A program made the translations under genes and the position numbers. From NCBI RefSeq assembly GCF_002284535.1, contig NZ_NPKH01000011.1:485539-549538 (forward strand): a stretch of 64,000 nt of DNA, read 5' to 3'. The stretch is from Mesorhizobium wenxiniae (GTDB taxonomy: Bacteria; Pseudomonadota; Alphaproteobacteria; Rhizobiales; Rhizobiaceae). The notes beneath the pieces are model-generated. The model was not told where the DNA came from. It saw only the letters and a program-made list of their open reading frames with translations, and did no database searches. Positions 9,456-18,369 of this stretch are shown here, piece after piece (positions within the stretch are counted from its first letter, which is position 1; every line of letters starts with the position of its first letter).

Positions 9456-9563
9456 ACCGGCCGTTCAGAACGACGCTGTGCTAATTCTCCTCGAAGTTGC
9501 GGCGCTGGGGCCTGCTGTCCCAGCTGGCGCGCAGGCTTTGCAGGACGCAAACGGTCTGGTGTG

Positions 9564-9610
9564 CATGTCTGACATGTGCATCATGATGCTTGAACCATCA
9601 CAATGATGGT
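9564..9610. promoter_or_regulatory. Cluster of palindromes upstream of the XRE gene
   Basis: Three perfect inverted repeats lie in a row: CATGTCTGACATG (9564-9576), GCATCATGATGC (9578-9589) and ACCATC-N5-GATGGT (9594-9610). They are followed by an AT-rich TATATA stretch and, 40 bases later, the start of an HTH regulator. The arrangement suggests operators for autoregulation. Confidence 0.5.
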
Positions 9611-9650
9611 ATTATATATGGACCTGCAGACTCAGACGGGGTTTTAGCCA

Positions 9651-9920
9651 ATGATCACTGCCGCGCAAATGCGCGCCGCAAGGGCGCTGGCCGGCATCGA
9701 TCAGAAGGCGCTCGCCGAGCGCGCCGGGGTTTCGCTTCCAACCATCCAGCGCATGGAAGCGAGCGACGGCGTGGTCAGGGGCGTAGTCGACACGCTGATG
9801 AAGGTCATCCAGGCCCTCGATGAGGCTGGCGTGGAACTGATCGGCGAGAACCAGGCCAGCGAGCGCGGCGGCAGGGGCGTGCGCCTCAAGCCGATCGTGC
9901 CGAAGAACCCGCCAGGCTGA
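9651..9920 (+). CDS. XRE-family helix-turn-helix regulator
   Basis: Small DNA-binding protein, 89 aa. The HTH covers about residues 5-60: QMRAARALAGIDQKALAERAGVSLPTIQRMEA is a classic XRE pattern, with the recognition helix around SLPTIQRME. There is no effector domain, only a short basic tail. The gene precedes a SulP anion permease on the same strand (119-base gap), and the palindromes upstream of it suggest that it controls itself and possibly the permease. Confidence 0.85.
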   Translation: MITAAQMRAARALAGIDQKALAERAGVSLPTIQRMEASDGVVRGVVDTLMKVIQALDEAGVELIGENQASERGGRGVRLKPIVPKNPPG

Positions 9921-10039
9921 GTCGATAAAAAGTCGCGACGGCGACCGCCGACAGTCCTGCCGACGATCTCGCCGCCTTGGTTGTTATGCATGTCGTTGCC
10001 CCACTTTGAGCGACCTGCATCAGGAGCGGAAGGCAGTCC

Positions 10040-11743
10040 ATGGATCGGCGGGCAATTCATCAACCGGCGCGGCCAACATTTTCCGAACTGTTCACGCCGA
10101 AACTGGTGACGGTGCTCCGCGAGGGCTACACATCAGAGCATTTCAAGGCCGATGCCATCGCCGGACTGACCGTGGCCATCGTGGCGCTGCCGCTGTCGAT
10201 GGCGATCGCAATCGCGTCGGGCGTGACGCCGGAGCGCGGGCTCTACACCTCCATCATCGGCGGCTTCCTCGTCTCGGCGCTCGGCGGCAGCCGCTTCCAG
10301 ATCGGCGGGCCGGCCGGCGCCTTCATCGTGCTGGTGGCGGCAACGGTGGCGCGGGTCGGTGTCGACGGGTTGCTGCTGGCGACGATGATGGCCGGCATCT
10401 TCCTGCTCGCCATCGGCTATCTCAGGCTTGGCACCTACATCAAGTTCATTCCCTATCCGGTGACCGTCGGCTTCACCGCCGGCATCGCCATCATCATCTT
10501 CTCCGGCCAGATCGTCGAGCTGTTCGGGCTGAAGCTTGCCGGCAAGGAACCTGGACCGCTGGTGCCGAAGCTGATGGCGATCGGCGAGGCGGCCGGCACG
10601 ATCAATCTCGCCGCCACCTTCGTGGCCGTACTGACCATCCTCGCCATTGCCCTGATGAAGCGGTGGCGGCCGAAATGGCCAGCCATGCTGATCGCCATAG
10701 GTCTGGCTTCGCTTGTCGTAGCGCTGTTTTCCCTGCCTGCCGAAACGATCGGCACGCGCTTCGGCGGCATCCCGCGCAGCCTGCAAATGCCGGCCTTTCC
10801 GCCAATCAGCTTCGCCAGGGTGATCGACGTCCTGCCGGACGCCATAGCCTTTGCGCTGCTCGGCGCGATCGAATCGCTGTTGTCGGCCGTTGTCGCCGAC
10901 GGCATGACAGGAAGGCGGCACCGCTCCAATTGCGAACTCGTGGCGCAGGGCTTTGCCAACATCGCGTCCGCCCTGTTCGGCGGCATCTGCACCACCGGCA
11001 CCATCGCCCGCACGGCGACCAATGTGCGGGCCGGCGCGCATGGATCGGTTTCGGGCATGATCCACTCGGCCATCCTGCTTTCTCTGATACTGGTGGCGGC
11101 ACCGCTGGCCAGCTACATCCCGCTGGCGGCACTGGCCGGCGTGCTGGCGGTGGTGTGCTGGAACATGTTCGAAAAGCAGGCCTTCCTCACATTGCTGCGG
11201 GCTTCGCGTGGCGACGCGCTGGTGCTGCTGGCGACCTTCCTGATCGTCATCTTCCGTGACCTCACCGAAGGCATCGTCGTCGGTTTCACCCTGGGCTCGA
11301 TCCTGTTCATCGACCGCATGGCCAAGAGCATCGCCGTCGAGGCCGATCCGTCACTTGTGCAGGAGGATGTCGCCGACCAGGCCAGCGCCTACGATGCCAG
11401 CGAGGCCAGCGATGCCGACACCGTCGTTTACAGGATTTCGGGCGCCTTCTTCTTCGGCGCCGCCTCGACTGTCGGTGCGGTGCTCGACCGCATCGCCGAC
11501 CAGCGCCGGAACTTCATCCTCGACTGCTCGGCGGTGCCGTTCTTCGATTCGACGGCGGCCAATGTCATCGAGGGCGCCGCGCACAAGGCCAGGCGCGCCG
11601 GCGTGCGCTTCATCATATCAGGCGCTTCGCCGCAGACACGTCGCATGCTGATCAACCACGGCGTCAAGCGGCCGCTGGTGACATACGCCGCCTCGATCAG
11701 GGATGCGCGGGCGCAACTGAAGGGCAAACCAGAGACGGATTAG
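10040..11743 (+). CDS. SulP-family inorganic anion transporter with STAS domain
   Basis: Inner-membrane transporter, 567 aa. The N-terminal two thirds holds the SulP core: DAIAGLTVAIVALPLSMAIAIASG near residue 36, GGSRFQIGGPAGAFIVLVAA near 85 and the repeated hydrophobic helices up to about 410. A cytoplasmic STAS domain follows (about 435-560, with FILDCSAVPFFDSTAANVIEG). SulP proteins move sulfate, bicarbonate or other anions, often by proton or sodium symport. No carbonic anhydrase or sulfur gene adjoins it, so the anion is unknown. The upstream XRE regulator may control it. Confidence 0.9.
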   Translation: MDRRAIHQPARPTFSELFTPKLVTVLREGYTSEHFKADAIAGLTVAIVALPLSMAIAIASGVTPERGLYTSIIGGFLVSALGGSRFQIGGPAGAFIVLVAATVARVGVDGLLLATMMAGIFLLAIGYLRLGTYIKFIPYPVTVGFTAGIAIIIFSGQIVELFGLKLAGKEPGPLVPKLMAIGEAAGTINLAATFVAVLTILAIALMKRWRPKWPAMLIAIGLASLVVALFSLPAETIGTRFGGIPRSLQMPAFPPISFARVIDVLPDAIAFALLGAIESLLSAVVADGMTGRRHRSNCELVAQGFANIASALFGGICTTGTIARTATNVRAGAHGSVSGMIHSAILLSLILVAAPLASYIPLAALAGVLAVVCWNMFEKQAFLTLLRASRGDALVLLATFLIVIFRDLTEGIVVGFTLGSILFIDRMAKSIAVEADPSLVQEDVADQASAYDASEASDADTVVYRISGAFFFGAASTVGAVLDRIADQRRNFILDCSAVPFFDSTAANVIEGAAHKARRAGVRFIISGASPQTRRMLINHGVKRPLVTYAASIRDARAQLKGKPETD

Positions 11744-11913
11744 CAACCAGGATTTGCCGGCCGGTATCCCATTGCTGAATGTCACTTTGATCCATGGCCG
11801 ACACTCGACAGGTCAAAGGCTGTCATTCGAGAACGACCATAGGCGCGACTGTTGCGAGTATTGGAACACCGGGAGAGCCTTGGCGCTGCTGGCTGCTGGA
11901 TCGAGCGGGCATC

Positions 11914-13968
11914 ATGAAACCTTTTGATTTTTGGGCCGTTGTCGGCCGTATGTCCGAGGCGAAATCCAAACCGAGATCGGTCGACGGCGCCAGATCGCGC
12001 GAGGCCCAGACACCGCGTCAGGAGAAATCGAGCGAAGAGAAGGCATCGACTGCCGAAGCCGCGTCCGAGGTCGTCGGCGAAGCCGCGCCGCCGCCGGAAG
12101 CCGTCGAACCCGATCCACAGCTGACCCCCGAAGAGGCCGAGCGGGCGCGCAAGAAATATCTGCTAAGGCGTTTCTGGATCAGCGCGCGCGGTTACTGGAG
12201 CCGGCGAGGCGACAGTTTCGCCTGGCCGCTCACGATCGGGCTGTTGATCCTGATATGCGTCAATGTCGGTTTCCAGTATGGGATCAATGTCTGGAACCGC
12301 GCGATTTTCGACGCCATCGAGCAACGCAACGCCCGCACCATTTATTTCCTGAGCGCCGTGTTCGTGCCGCTCGTACTCGGAAGCGGAAGCCTTGTCGTAG
12401 CACAGGTCTATCTTCGCATGACGATCCAGCGCCGCTGGCGTTCGTGGCTCACCACATCAGTCATAGCGCGCTGGCTCGCCAACGGCCGGTATTATCAGCT
12501 GAACCTCGTCGCCGGCGACCACACGAACCCCGAAGCCCGCATCTCGGAGGATCTGCGGATTGCTACCGAATCGCCCGTCGATTTCATCGCCGGTGTCCTC
12601 AACGCGTTTCTGTCGGCCTCGACCTTCATCGTGGTGCTGTGGACGATCGGCGGCGCGCTGACCCTGCCGATCGGAGGTTCGAGCGTCACCATTCCCGGCT
12701 TTCTCGTCGTCACCGCGGTGATCTATGCCGCCATCACCTCCACCTCGATGGTGGTCATTGGCCGCCATTTCGTCCATCTCTCCGAGGAGAAAAATCAGGC
12801 GGAAGCCGAGTTCCGCTACACGCTGACGCGCGTGCGGGAAAACGGCGAGAGCATCGCATTGCTCGGCGGCGAGGAGGAGGAGCGCAGCGGCATCGACAAA
12901 ACGTTCGCCTATGTGCTCGGGCAATGGGCGCTGCTTACAGGCCAGCACATGCGCACGGCGCTGGTGTCGCAGGGGTCGAGCCTGTTTGCGCCGGTCGTGC
13001 CGATCTTGCTTTGCGCGCCAAAATTTCTCGAAGGCAGCATGACCCTCGGGCAGGTCATGCAGGCTGCCTCCGCCTTCGCCATCGTGCAGGGCGCGTTCGG
13101 ATGGCTGGTCGACAACTACCCCCGTCTTGCCGGTTGGAACGCCTCCGCGCGGCGCATAGCCTCGCTGATGATGTCGCTCGACGGGCTCGAGCGCGCGGAA
13201 CAGAGCGACACCCTGGGCCGCATCCAGCACGGCGAAACCGAAGACGGTGCGATGCTCAGCCTGAACAATCTCTCCGTGTCGCTCGACGACGGCACCGGCG
13301 TGGTCAAGGAGACCGAGGTCGAGATCGAGCCGGGCGAGCGGGTACTGGTTTCAGGCGAATCCGGCACAGGCAAGAGCACGCTGGTGCGGGCCGTCGCGGG
13401 TCTGTGGCCGTGGGGCGGCGGCAGCGTCGATTTCCATGCCGACAGCCGGCTGTTCATGTTGCCCCAACGCCCCTATGTCCCGATAGGGACGCTTCGCCGC
13501 GCGGTCGCCTATCCCGCCCCCGCCGACAACTGGACGATTGCCGAGATCAACGTCGCCCTCGAGAAGGTGGGCCTCGATTATCTGAAGGGCAAGATCGAGG
13601 AAGACGCGCCCTGGGACCAGATCTTGTCGGGCGGCGAAAAGCAGCGGCTCGCCTTCGCACGTCTGCTCTTGCACAGTCCCGATATCATCGTGCTGGACGA
13701 AGCGACGTCGGCGCTCGACGAGAAGAGCCAGGACAAGATGATGGAGACGGTGATCCACGAATTGCCTGATGTCACCATCATCAGCGTGGCGCACCGCGCC
13801 GAGCTGGAAGCCTACCACAGCCGCAAGATCACCCTGGAGCGGCGCGAGGGCGGCGCGATTCTTGTCAGCGACATCGACCTTGTTTCGCGCAAGGGCAGAC
13901 GGAACTTGCTCGCGCGCGCCTTGTGGGGCACCGGCGCTCCGATCGAAAAGCCGCATGAGTTGGAGTAA
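11914..13968 (+). CDS. SbmA/BacA-like ABC transporter fused to an ATPase
   Basis: Full ABC half-transporter of the ABC_membrane_2 (SbmA/BacA) group, about 684 aa from ATG 11914 (GAGCGGG upstream). ATG 11950 (MSEAKSKP) and a longer frame to 11794 are alternatives. A charged, disordered N-terminus (about 80 aa) precedes the membrane domain, with helices and the loop GRYYQLNL...NPEARISEDLR typical of SbmA/BacA. The ATPase follows, with Walker A SGESGTGKST, signature LSGGEKQRLAFARLL and Walker [14 protein letters not shown]. Relatives include the rhizobial BclA/ExsE proteins and mycobacterial Rv1819c, which import peptides or cobalamin. Host-peptide uptake is an inference. Confidence 0.85.
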   Translation: MKPFDFWAVVGRMSEAKSKPRSVDGARSREAQTPRQEKSSEEKASTAEAASEVVGEAAPPPEAVEPDPQLTPEEAERARKKYLLRRFWISARGYWSRRGDSFAWPLTIGLLILICVNVGFQYGINVWNRAIFDAIEQRNARTIYFLSAVFVPLVLGSGSLVVAQVYLRMTIQRRWRSWLTTSVIARWLANGRYYQLNLVAGDHTNPEARISEDLRIATESPVDFIAGVLNAFLSASTFIVVLWTIGGALTLPIGGSSVTIPGFLVVTAVIYAAITSTSMVVIGRHFVHLSEEKNQAEAEFRYTLTRVRENGESIALLGGEEEERSGIDKTFAYVLGQWALLTGQHMRTALVSQGSSLFAPVVPILLCAPKFLEGSMTLGQVMQAASAFAIVQGAFGWLVDNYPRLAGWNASARRIASLMMSLDGLERAEQSDTLGRIQHGETEDGAMLSLNNLSVSLDDGTGVVKETEVEIEPGERVLVSGESGTGKSTLVRAVAGLWPWGGGSVDFHADSRLFMLPQRPYVPIGTLRRAVAYPAPADNWTIAEINVALEKVGLDYLKGKIEEDAPWDQILSGGEKQRLAFARLLLHSPDIIVLDEATSALDEKSQDKMMETVIHELPDVTIISVAHRAELEAYHSRKITLERREGGAILVSDIDLVSRKGRRNLLARALWGTGAPIEKPHELE

Positions 13969-14300
13969 GGCGGCGCCATGCCAAAACTGAAATCCACCCG
14001 GTCTCCCCGGGGGACGGGTCAAGTATACGCTGTGGGAGGGAAGCCGTCGCGTCGTACGCACCACTTAAGCAATCAGGCATCGAGCGGGCGTCCGTAAGCC
14101 GGCGCCAGCGGCCAGGCAAAACCCCGCTATTCGGCGGCCTTGCCGCCCCACAGTCACGGCCCAGTGGTCGAACCCGTATTCCAGCGTCGGCTTGACTATG
14201 CGGAAAAGGGCGGCAGGTCGGTCTGACTGTCCCGAATTGCCCTTCGCAATTCGGTTGGCAATCCGGGTGAGAGGCTATTCGCTAAATGCAATAGCGCCAA
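13969..14300. other. Gene-free intergenic region with two hairpins
   Basis: Between two convergent genes I see no supportable gene. An imperfect 24-base palindrome (ACCCG...CGGGT, 13996-14019) follows the ABC gene. A perfect 9-bp stem CCGAATTGC / GCAATTCGG with a five-base loop (14232-14254) lies just past the stop of the CHAD gene. Either could end transcription, but neither has a T-run. Confidence 0.45.
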
Positions 14301-15242
14301 TCAGCCGCCGGGCGCGGCAGCGTCCTCCTGCGACGCAGCGGCCAGATCGTCGCGCGCCTTGCGCGCGAGTTTCCTTGTCGAGCGCCTGGGGCTGTCGCCG
14401 AACAGATCGGCGGCGGCGGCGAGACAGGTCTTTTTCAGGCTTTTCTCCGAGCGCTTCAACAGCTTGCTCAGGAGCCGCGTTTCTTGAGGAGAGCCGAGCG
14501 GCCGGTCGGCGGCATCGAGAAGCGTACGCAGGACGAACACATCATGCAGTTCGCCCAGTGTTTCGCCGAGTTCGTCGACCGCCTTGCGCCGGGCCTTGAT
14601 CGGCATCGGCCACAGCCTTCCGAGCAACGAGAGATGCATGCCGTGGGTCTTTGCTGCCTTGCGCAGATCGTGGAAATCGTCGGCCCCGCCGCGGGAGCTT
14701 GCCTTGTCCAGCGCCTTTCTGGCGCGACGCAGAGTGATGCGGGCGCCTTCGGCAAGCACATCGGCGGCCTGTTCGGGCTGGTCGGGCAAGGCCAGCATAT
14801 CGATCCGGCTGATGCCCTCCTCGCAAGCGGCAATCGCGGCAGTTATTGCAGCGTCGAGGCCGACACCGCCATGCAATTCGTGCTGACGCGCGACGAGCGT
14901 CTCGCGCACCGCATCGAGACCGCCGCCGGCGCTCTGTTCGGGAAAGCTTGCTGCCAGCCGGTCGATGGTTTCAACCAGCGCGGTCGCCTCGCGCGGACCG
15001 GCAAGCAGGGCTGCCACCTGTCGGTAGCACTGGTTCTCGGTCAGGCAGAACGTTTCGTCGCCGGAACGGACCAGGCGCAGCAAGGCACGCGCGTTCTTCA
15101 GCCGCTTGCGGCATTTGTGCAGCGCCTGCTCCGGCCTGTCATGCGCCGCGTCCAGGTGGACCAGCGCCTTGCCGATCTCCTCGGCGAGGATGCGCCTGAC
15201 CTCCCCGGTCAACGGCAGGCGCGGATCGATGCGATAACTCAT
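14301..15242 (-). CDS. CHAD-domain protein
   Basis: Protein of 313 aa built almost wholly of a CHAD domain, a bundle of helices with conserved histidines and basic residues that binds polyphosphate. Visible marks: VHLDAAHDRPEQALHKCRKRLKNARALLRLV near residue 28, the second-half repeat with DDFHDLRKAAKTHGMHLSLL near 185, and a lysine-rich end. Its ATGA start overlaps the stop of the CYTH gene, so the two are translated together. In E. coli YgiF both domains are in one polypeptide that hydrolyses inorganic triphosphate; here they are split. A role with polyphosphate is an inference. Confidence 0.88.
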   Translation of the reverse strand: MSYRIDPRLPLTGEVRRILAEEIGKALVHLDAAHDRPEQALHKCRKRLKNARALLRLVRSGDETFCLTENQCYRQVAALLAGPREATALVETIDRLAASFPEQSAGGGLDAVRETLVARQHELHGGVGLDAAITAAIAACEEGISRIDMLALPDQPEQAADVLAEGARITLRRARKALDKASSRGGADDFHDLRKAAKTHGMHLSLLGRLWPMPIKARRKAVDELGETLGELHDVFVLRTLLDAADRPLGSPQETRLLSKLLKRSEKSLKKTCLAAAADLFGDSPRRSTRKLARKARDDLAAASQEDAAAPGG

Positions 15243-15712
15243 GCGGCGATCTCCGGAATCCCCCCGAGGGCGAGCGACGCGTTATAAAACCTCTGCTCGC
15301 CGGTAACTTCGCGGCCGAGCCAGTCTGGCAGCAGTTCGTCCGGCACGTCCTCGGGCGTCTCAAGCTCGGCAACCACCAGCCCCGCAAGCATCCCGCCGAA
15401 GACATCGACTTCATAGAGATGGCCGCGATGCCTAACATGGTGGCGTGTCTTCTCGATGACATGTCCGATCGCGAAGGCCTGCATCTCTTCCGCCTCCGCC
15501 AGAGGGATCGGATATTCGAATTCGTCGCGTTCGCGGACCTTGCTGCCGAATTTGAGCGTCAGCTTTGCCGAGGCGCCGTTGCTGACGCGCACGCGCACCG
15601 AGCGGTCCGGTGTGGCGGCGAGATAGAACTGGCGAATGCGGATGTCCCCTTCGACCAAATCCCGCCACTCATTGCCGGAGACCAGGAACTTGCGCTCGAT
15701 TTCCTTGACCAT
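15239..15712 (-). CDS. CYTH-domain protein (probable inorganic triphosphatase)
   Basis: 157 aa covering a whole CYTH (triphosphate tunnel) domain. The signature EIERKFLV is at residues 4-11, followed by the alternating charged strands RIRQFYLA, SVRVRVSNG, KLTLKFGS and ERDEFEYPIPLAEAEEM, whose Glu/Lys/Arg side chains line the tunnel. Bacterial homologues cleave tripolyphosphate with magnesium. The gene is coupled to the CHAD gene by a four-base overlap and is divergent from a TetR gene, with a palindromic operator between them. Confidence 0.9.
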   Translation of the reverse strand: MVKEIERKFLVSGNEWRDLVEGDIRIRQFYLAATPDRSVRVRVSNGASAKLTLKFGSKVRERDEFEYPIPLAEAEEMQAFAIGHVIEKTRHHVRHRGHLYEVDVFGGMLAGLVVAELETPEDVPDELLPDWLGREVTGEQRFYNASLALGGIPEIAA

Positions 15713-15773
15713 GGTTTCGCACTAAAGCGCCTGCGGCTGGAGATGGCAAGGTGGACACGGCTTAGGGTTGACC

Positions 15774-15793
15774 TTAATCATTCGATTGATTAA
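15774..15793. promoter_or_regulatory. 20-bp palindromic operator of the TetR operon
   Basis: TTAATCATTCGATTGATTAA is self-complementary except at two positions (8 and 13). It lies 11 bases before the TetR start codon and 61 bases before the divergent CYTH gene. A TetR protein would be expected to bind here. Its position also argues for the TetR start at 15804 rather than a longer frame from 15768, which would run through it. Confidence 0.7.
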
Positions 15794-15803
15794 ATTGCTG
15801 ATC

Positions 15804-16502
15804 ATGGCCAAACTAACGAACGCCAAAATTCCACGTCGCGAGACGTCTCCCGCCGACATGACGCGCGCGGCACTTGTCCGCGCGGCGCTGAAGCTGTTCG
15901 GACGACAAGGCTTCGACGGGACCTCGACGCGAGAGATCGCGGCTGAAGCCAAGGCCAATATCGGCTCGATCGCCTATCATTTCGGCGGCAAGGAAGGGCT
16001 TCGCGCGGCAGCGGCCGATTATATCGTCGACACCATCCAGACCATTGCCGGCCAGGCGATCGGCAACCTGCAGGCGCCGAGCGATTCAGAGGCGGGCGAC
16101 CCCGAAGCGGCGCGGGCACAACTGTTCACCGCTTTGGAGCGGATGGTGGCCTTCGTCGTGGCTAGGCCGGAGGCCGGTGAGATCGTGCAGTTCGTCCTGC
16201 GTGAACTTTCGCATCCGACGGCTGCACTCGACCGCATCTATGACGGCGTGTTCGAGCCGACGCATCGCCGGCTCTGCCTGGTCTGGGAGCAGGCGACGGG
16301 CGAGCCGGCCGAAAGCGAGGCTACCCGACTCACCGTGTTCACGCTGATCGGCCAAGTCGTCTATTTCCGCATCGGTCGCGAGGCGGTGATGCGCCGCATG
16401 GGCTGGCGCGCGATCGGCGACGCCGAGGCTGTCAAGATTGCGGCGACGGTGACGGATAACCTTGGGGCCATATTGGCCGCCCGGAAGGATCGTAGGTCAT
16501 GA
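15804..16502 (+). CDS. TetR-family regulator (CecR/YbiH-like)
   Basis: Transcription factor, 232 aa from ATG 15804 (MAKLTNAKIPRRE). The N-terminal HTH has the TetR pattern ALKLFGRQGFDGTSTREIAAEAKANIGSIAYHFGGKEGL (about residues 32-68). The C-terminal domain (about 95-225) with VARPEAGEIVQFVLRELSHPT matches the DUF1956/CecR type. It overlaps the next gene by four bases (ATGA) and heads an operon of membrane-fusion protein, ATPase and permease, the same order as ybiH-ybhG-ybhF-ybhS in E. coli, where the regulator responds to toxic compounds. It probably represses its own operon at the palindrome. Confidence 0.9.
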   Translation: MAKLTNAKIPRRETSPADMTRAALVRAALKLFGRQGFDGTSTREIAAEAKANIGSIAYHFGGKEGLRAAAADYIVDTIQTIAGQAIGNLQAPSDSEAGDPEAARAQLFTALERMVAFVVARPEAGEIVQFVLRELSHPTAALDRIYDGVFEPTHRRLCLVWEQATGEPAESEATRLTVFTLIGQVVYFRIGREAVMRRMGWRAIGDAEAVKIAATVTDNLGAILAARKDRRS

Positions 16503-17452
16503 GTTTCCTCTGCTCTCTGCCGCTCGCCGCTCTGCTTTTCAGCGCCTGCGCACCAGCGGCACCACTCGCCGTCGGCTATGTCGAGGGCGACTATGTGCTG
16601 CTCGCGCCGATCGAGGTGGCGCAGGTGGAGACGATTTCGGTCAAGCGCGGCGACCGCGTCGTGCCGGGCACGCCGATGGTGACGCTGGAAAGCGCCGATG
16701 CAAGAATAGCCGTCGTGCAAGCCGAGGCGGCCCTTGCCCAGGCGCAGGCGCAACTTGCCGACCTGCAGGTCGGCAAACGGCCGGAAGAGATTGAGGTGCT
16801 CAAGGCGCAGGTCGACATGGCCAAGGCGCAGGCCGCCGACGCCAAACGCAGATACACCCGCGCCAGCGACCTGTTCAAACGCGGCACCGGCACGCAGGCC
16901 GATTTTGACACCGCCTCGGCCACTCTGGAGACAGCCAATGCGCAGGTCGGCCAGGCGGAAGCCAATCTCGCCGTCGGCGGCCTGCCGGCACGGCCCGAAA
17001 CGATCAAGGCGGCCGAGAATCAGGTCAGCCAAGCGCAATCAGCGCTGGAGCAAGCGCGATGGCGGCTGTCGAAGCGCGTGCTGGCGGCGCCGTCGCCCGG
17101 CCGCGTCAACGATGTGATCCGCAATCCGGGCGACACGGCCGGCCCGACCGCGCCGGTCATTTCGATGCTGCCGGACGGCGCTGTGAAGCTCAGCGTCTAT
17201 GTGCCGGAAAGTGCGTTCTCGTCGGTGAAAGTCGGCACGCTGCTTAATGTTCATTGCGACGGCTGCGGGCCGGACGTGAAGGCGCGCATCAGCTATGTGT
17301 CGCCGGACCCGGAGTTCACCCCACCGGTGATCTACTCGCTCGAGACCCGGCAGAAGCTGGTCTATCTGGTCGAGGCGCGGCCGGAGGGCGACTCCAGCGC
17401 GCTGCAACCGGGGCAGATCGTCGATGTCGATCTGGCGGATATCGGCAAATGA
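16499..17452 (+). CDS. HlyD/YbhG-like periplasmic adaptor (putative lipoprotein)
   Basis: Membrane-fusion subunit, 317 aa. The short N-terminal hydrophobic segment ends in LLFSAC at residues 13-18, a possible lipobox, although Phe at -3 is not ideal. A biotinyl-lipoyl half (VETISVKRGDRVVPGTPMVTLES) is followed by a long alanine/glutamine-rich coiled-coil hairpin (about 65-185), then the second half-motif (RVLAAPSPGRVNDVIRNPGDTAGP) and a beta-barrel. It links the ABC exporter to the outer envelope. Four-base overlaps join it to both neighbours. Confidence 0.9.
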   Translation: MSFLCSLPLAALLFSACAPAAPLAVGYVEGDYVLLAPIEVAQVETISVKRGDRVVPGTPMVTLESADARIAVVQAEAALAQAQAQLADLQVGKRPEEIEVLKAQVDMAKAQAADAKRRYTRASDLFKRGTGTQADFDTASATLETANAQVGQAEANLAVGGLPARPETIKAAENQVSQAQSALEQARWRLSKRVLAAPSPGRVNDVIRNPGDTAGPTAPVISMLPDGAVKLSVYVPESAFSSVKVGTLLNVHCDGCGPDVKARISYVSPDPEFTPPVIYSLETRQKLVYLVEARPEGDSSALQPGQIVDVDLADIGK

Positions 17453-18369
17453 ACGCCATCGATGTCCATGGCCTGGTCAAGCGTTTTGGTGACAAGACCG
17501 TCGTAGACCATGTGACGATGACGGTGGCCGAAGGCGAGATCGTCGGCTTCCTCGGCCCGAACGGCTCGGGCAAGACGACGACCATCCGCATCATGTGCGG
17601 CCTGCTGACGCCGGACGAGGGCGAAGGCACGGTGCTCGGCTTCGACATCCGCAGCGACAGTCTGAGAATCAAGCGTGAAGTCGGCTATATGACGCAGAAA
17701 TTCTCGTTCTACGAGGATCTGACCATCGCCGAGAACCTTGAATTCGTGGCGCGGCTCTATGGGTTGAAGCCGCTTAACGAGCATGTCGGCAGGACGCTGG
17801 AAGATCTTGGCCTCACCTCGCGCAAGGACCAGTTGGCCGGTACGCTGTCCGGTGGCTGGAAGCAGCGGCTGGCACTGGCCGCATGCATCATGCACAAGCC
17901 CAGATTGCTGTTGCTCGATGAGCCGACGGCGGGCGTCGACCCGAAGGCGCGGCGCGAATTCTGGGACGAGATCCATAGGCTGGCCAGCGGCGGACTGACC
18001 GTTCTGGTCTCCACGCATTACATGGACGAGGCCGAGCGCTGCCACCGCATCAGCTATATCTCCTACGGCAAGATGCTGGCCACCGGCACGGTCGACGAGG
18101 TGGTCAGGAATGCCGGCCTGACGACCTTCGTCGTGCAGGGCCCGCAGCTCGATCGGGTTGCTGCCGCACTCAGCGGCCGCTCCGGCGTCGACCAGGTGGC
18201 GCCGTTCGGCGCGACGCTGCATGTCGTCGGCTCCGACAGGAAAGCGCTTAAGGCAGCACTTGCCGATGTCGAGAAACATCACAAAGGCGTCACGGTTTCG
18301 CCGGGCGAAACCAGCCTTGAGGATGTGTTCATCCAGTTCATGTCCGACTCGAAGGACAACATGGGATGA
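17449..18369 (+). CDS. ABC exporter ATPase (YbhF-like)
   Basis: 306 aa from ATG 17449 (MNAIDVHGLVKRFGD); the overlap with the previous stop fixes this start. Walker A GPNGSGKTTT near residue 39, signature LSGGWKQRLALAA near 135, Walker [16 protein letters not shown] near 156 and the histidine in STHYMDEAERC near 188. The C-terminal extension is typical of drug-type exporters. It has one ATPase domain, whereas E. coli YbhF has two, so the protein must act as a dimer. Confidence 0.92.
   Translation: MNAIDVHGLVKRFGDKTVVDHVTMTVAEGEIVGFLGPNGSGKTTTIRIMCGLLTPDEGEGTVLGFDIRSDSLRIKREVGYMTQKFSFYEDLTIAENLEFVARLYGLKPLNEHVGRTLEDLGLTSRKDQLAGTLSGGWKQRLALAACIMHKPRLLLLDEPTAGVDPKARREFWDEIHRLASGGLTVLVSTHYMDEAERCHRISYISYGKMLATGTVDEVVRNAGLTTFVVQGPQLDRVAAALSGRSGVDQVAPFGATLHVVGSDRKALKAALADVEKHHKGVTVSPGETSLEDVFIQFMSDSKDNMG

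Noticed and set aside
11931..13769. 612-codon plus-strand frame inside the BacA-like gene
   Set aside because: Arg-rich shadow in another frame; the true frame has all ABC motifs.
14128..14202. Minus-strand protein-like tail (FDHWAVTV) downstream of the CHAD gene
   Set aside because: One base out of frame, no identifiable family and no upstream core; too short to support.
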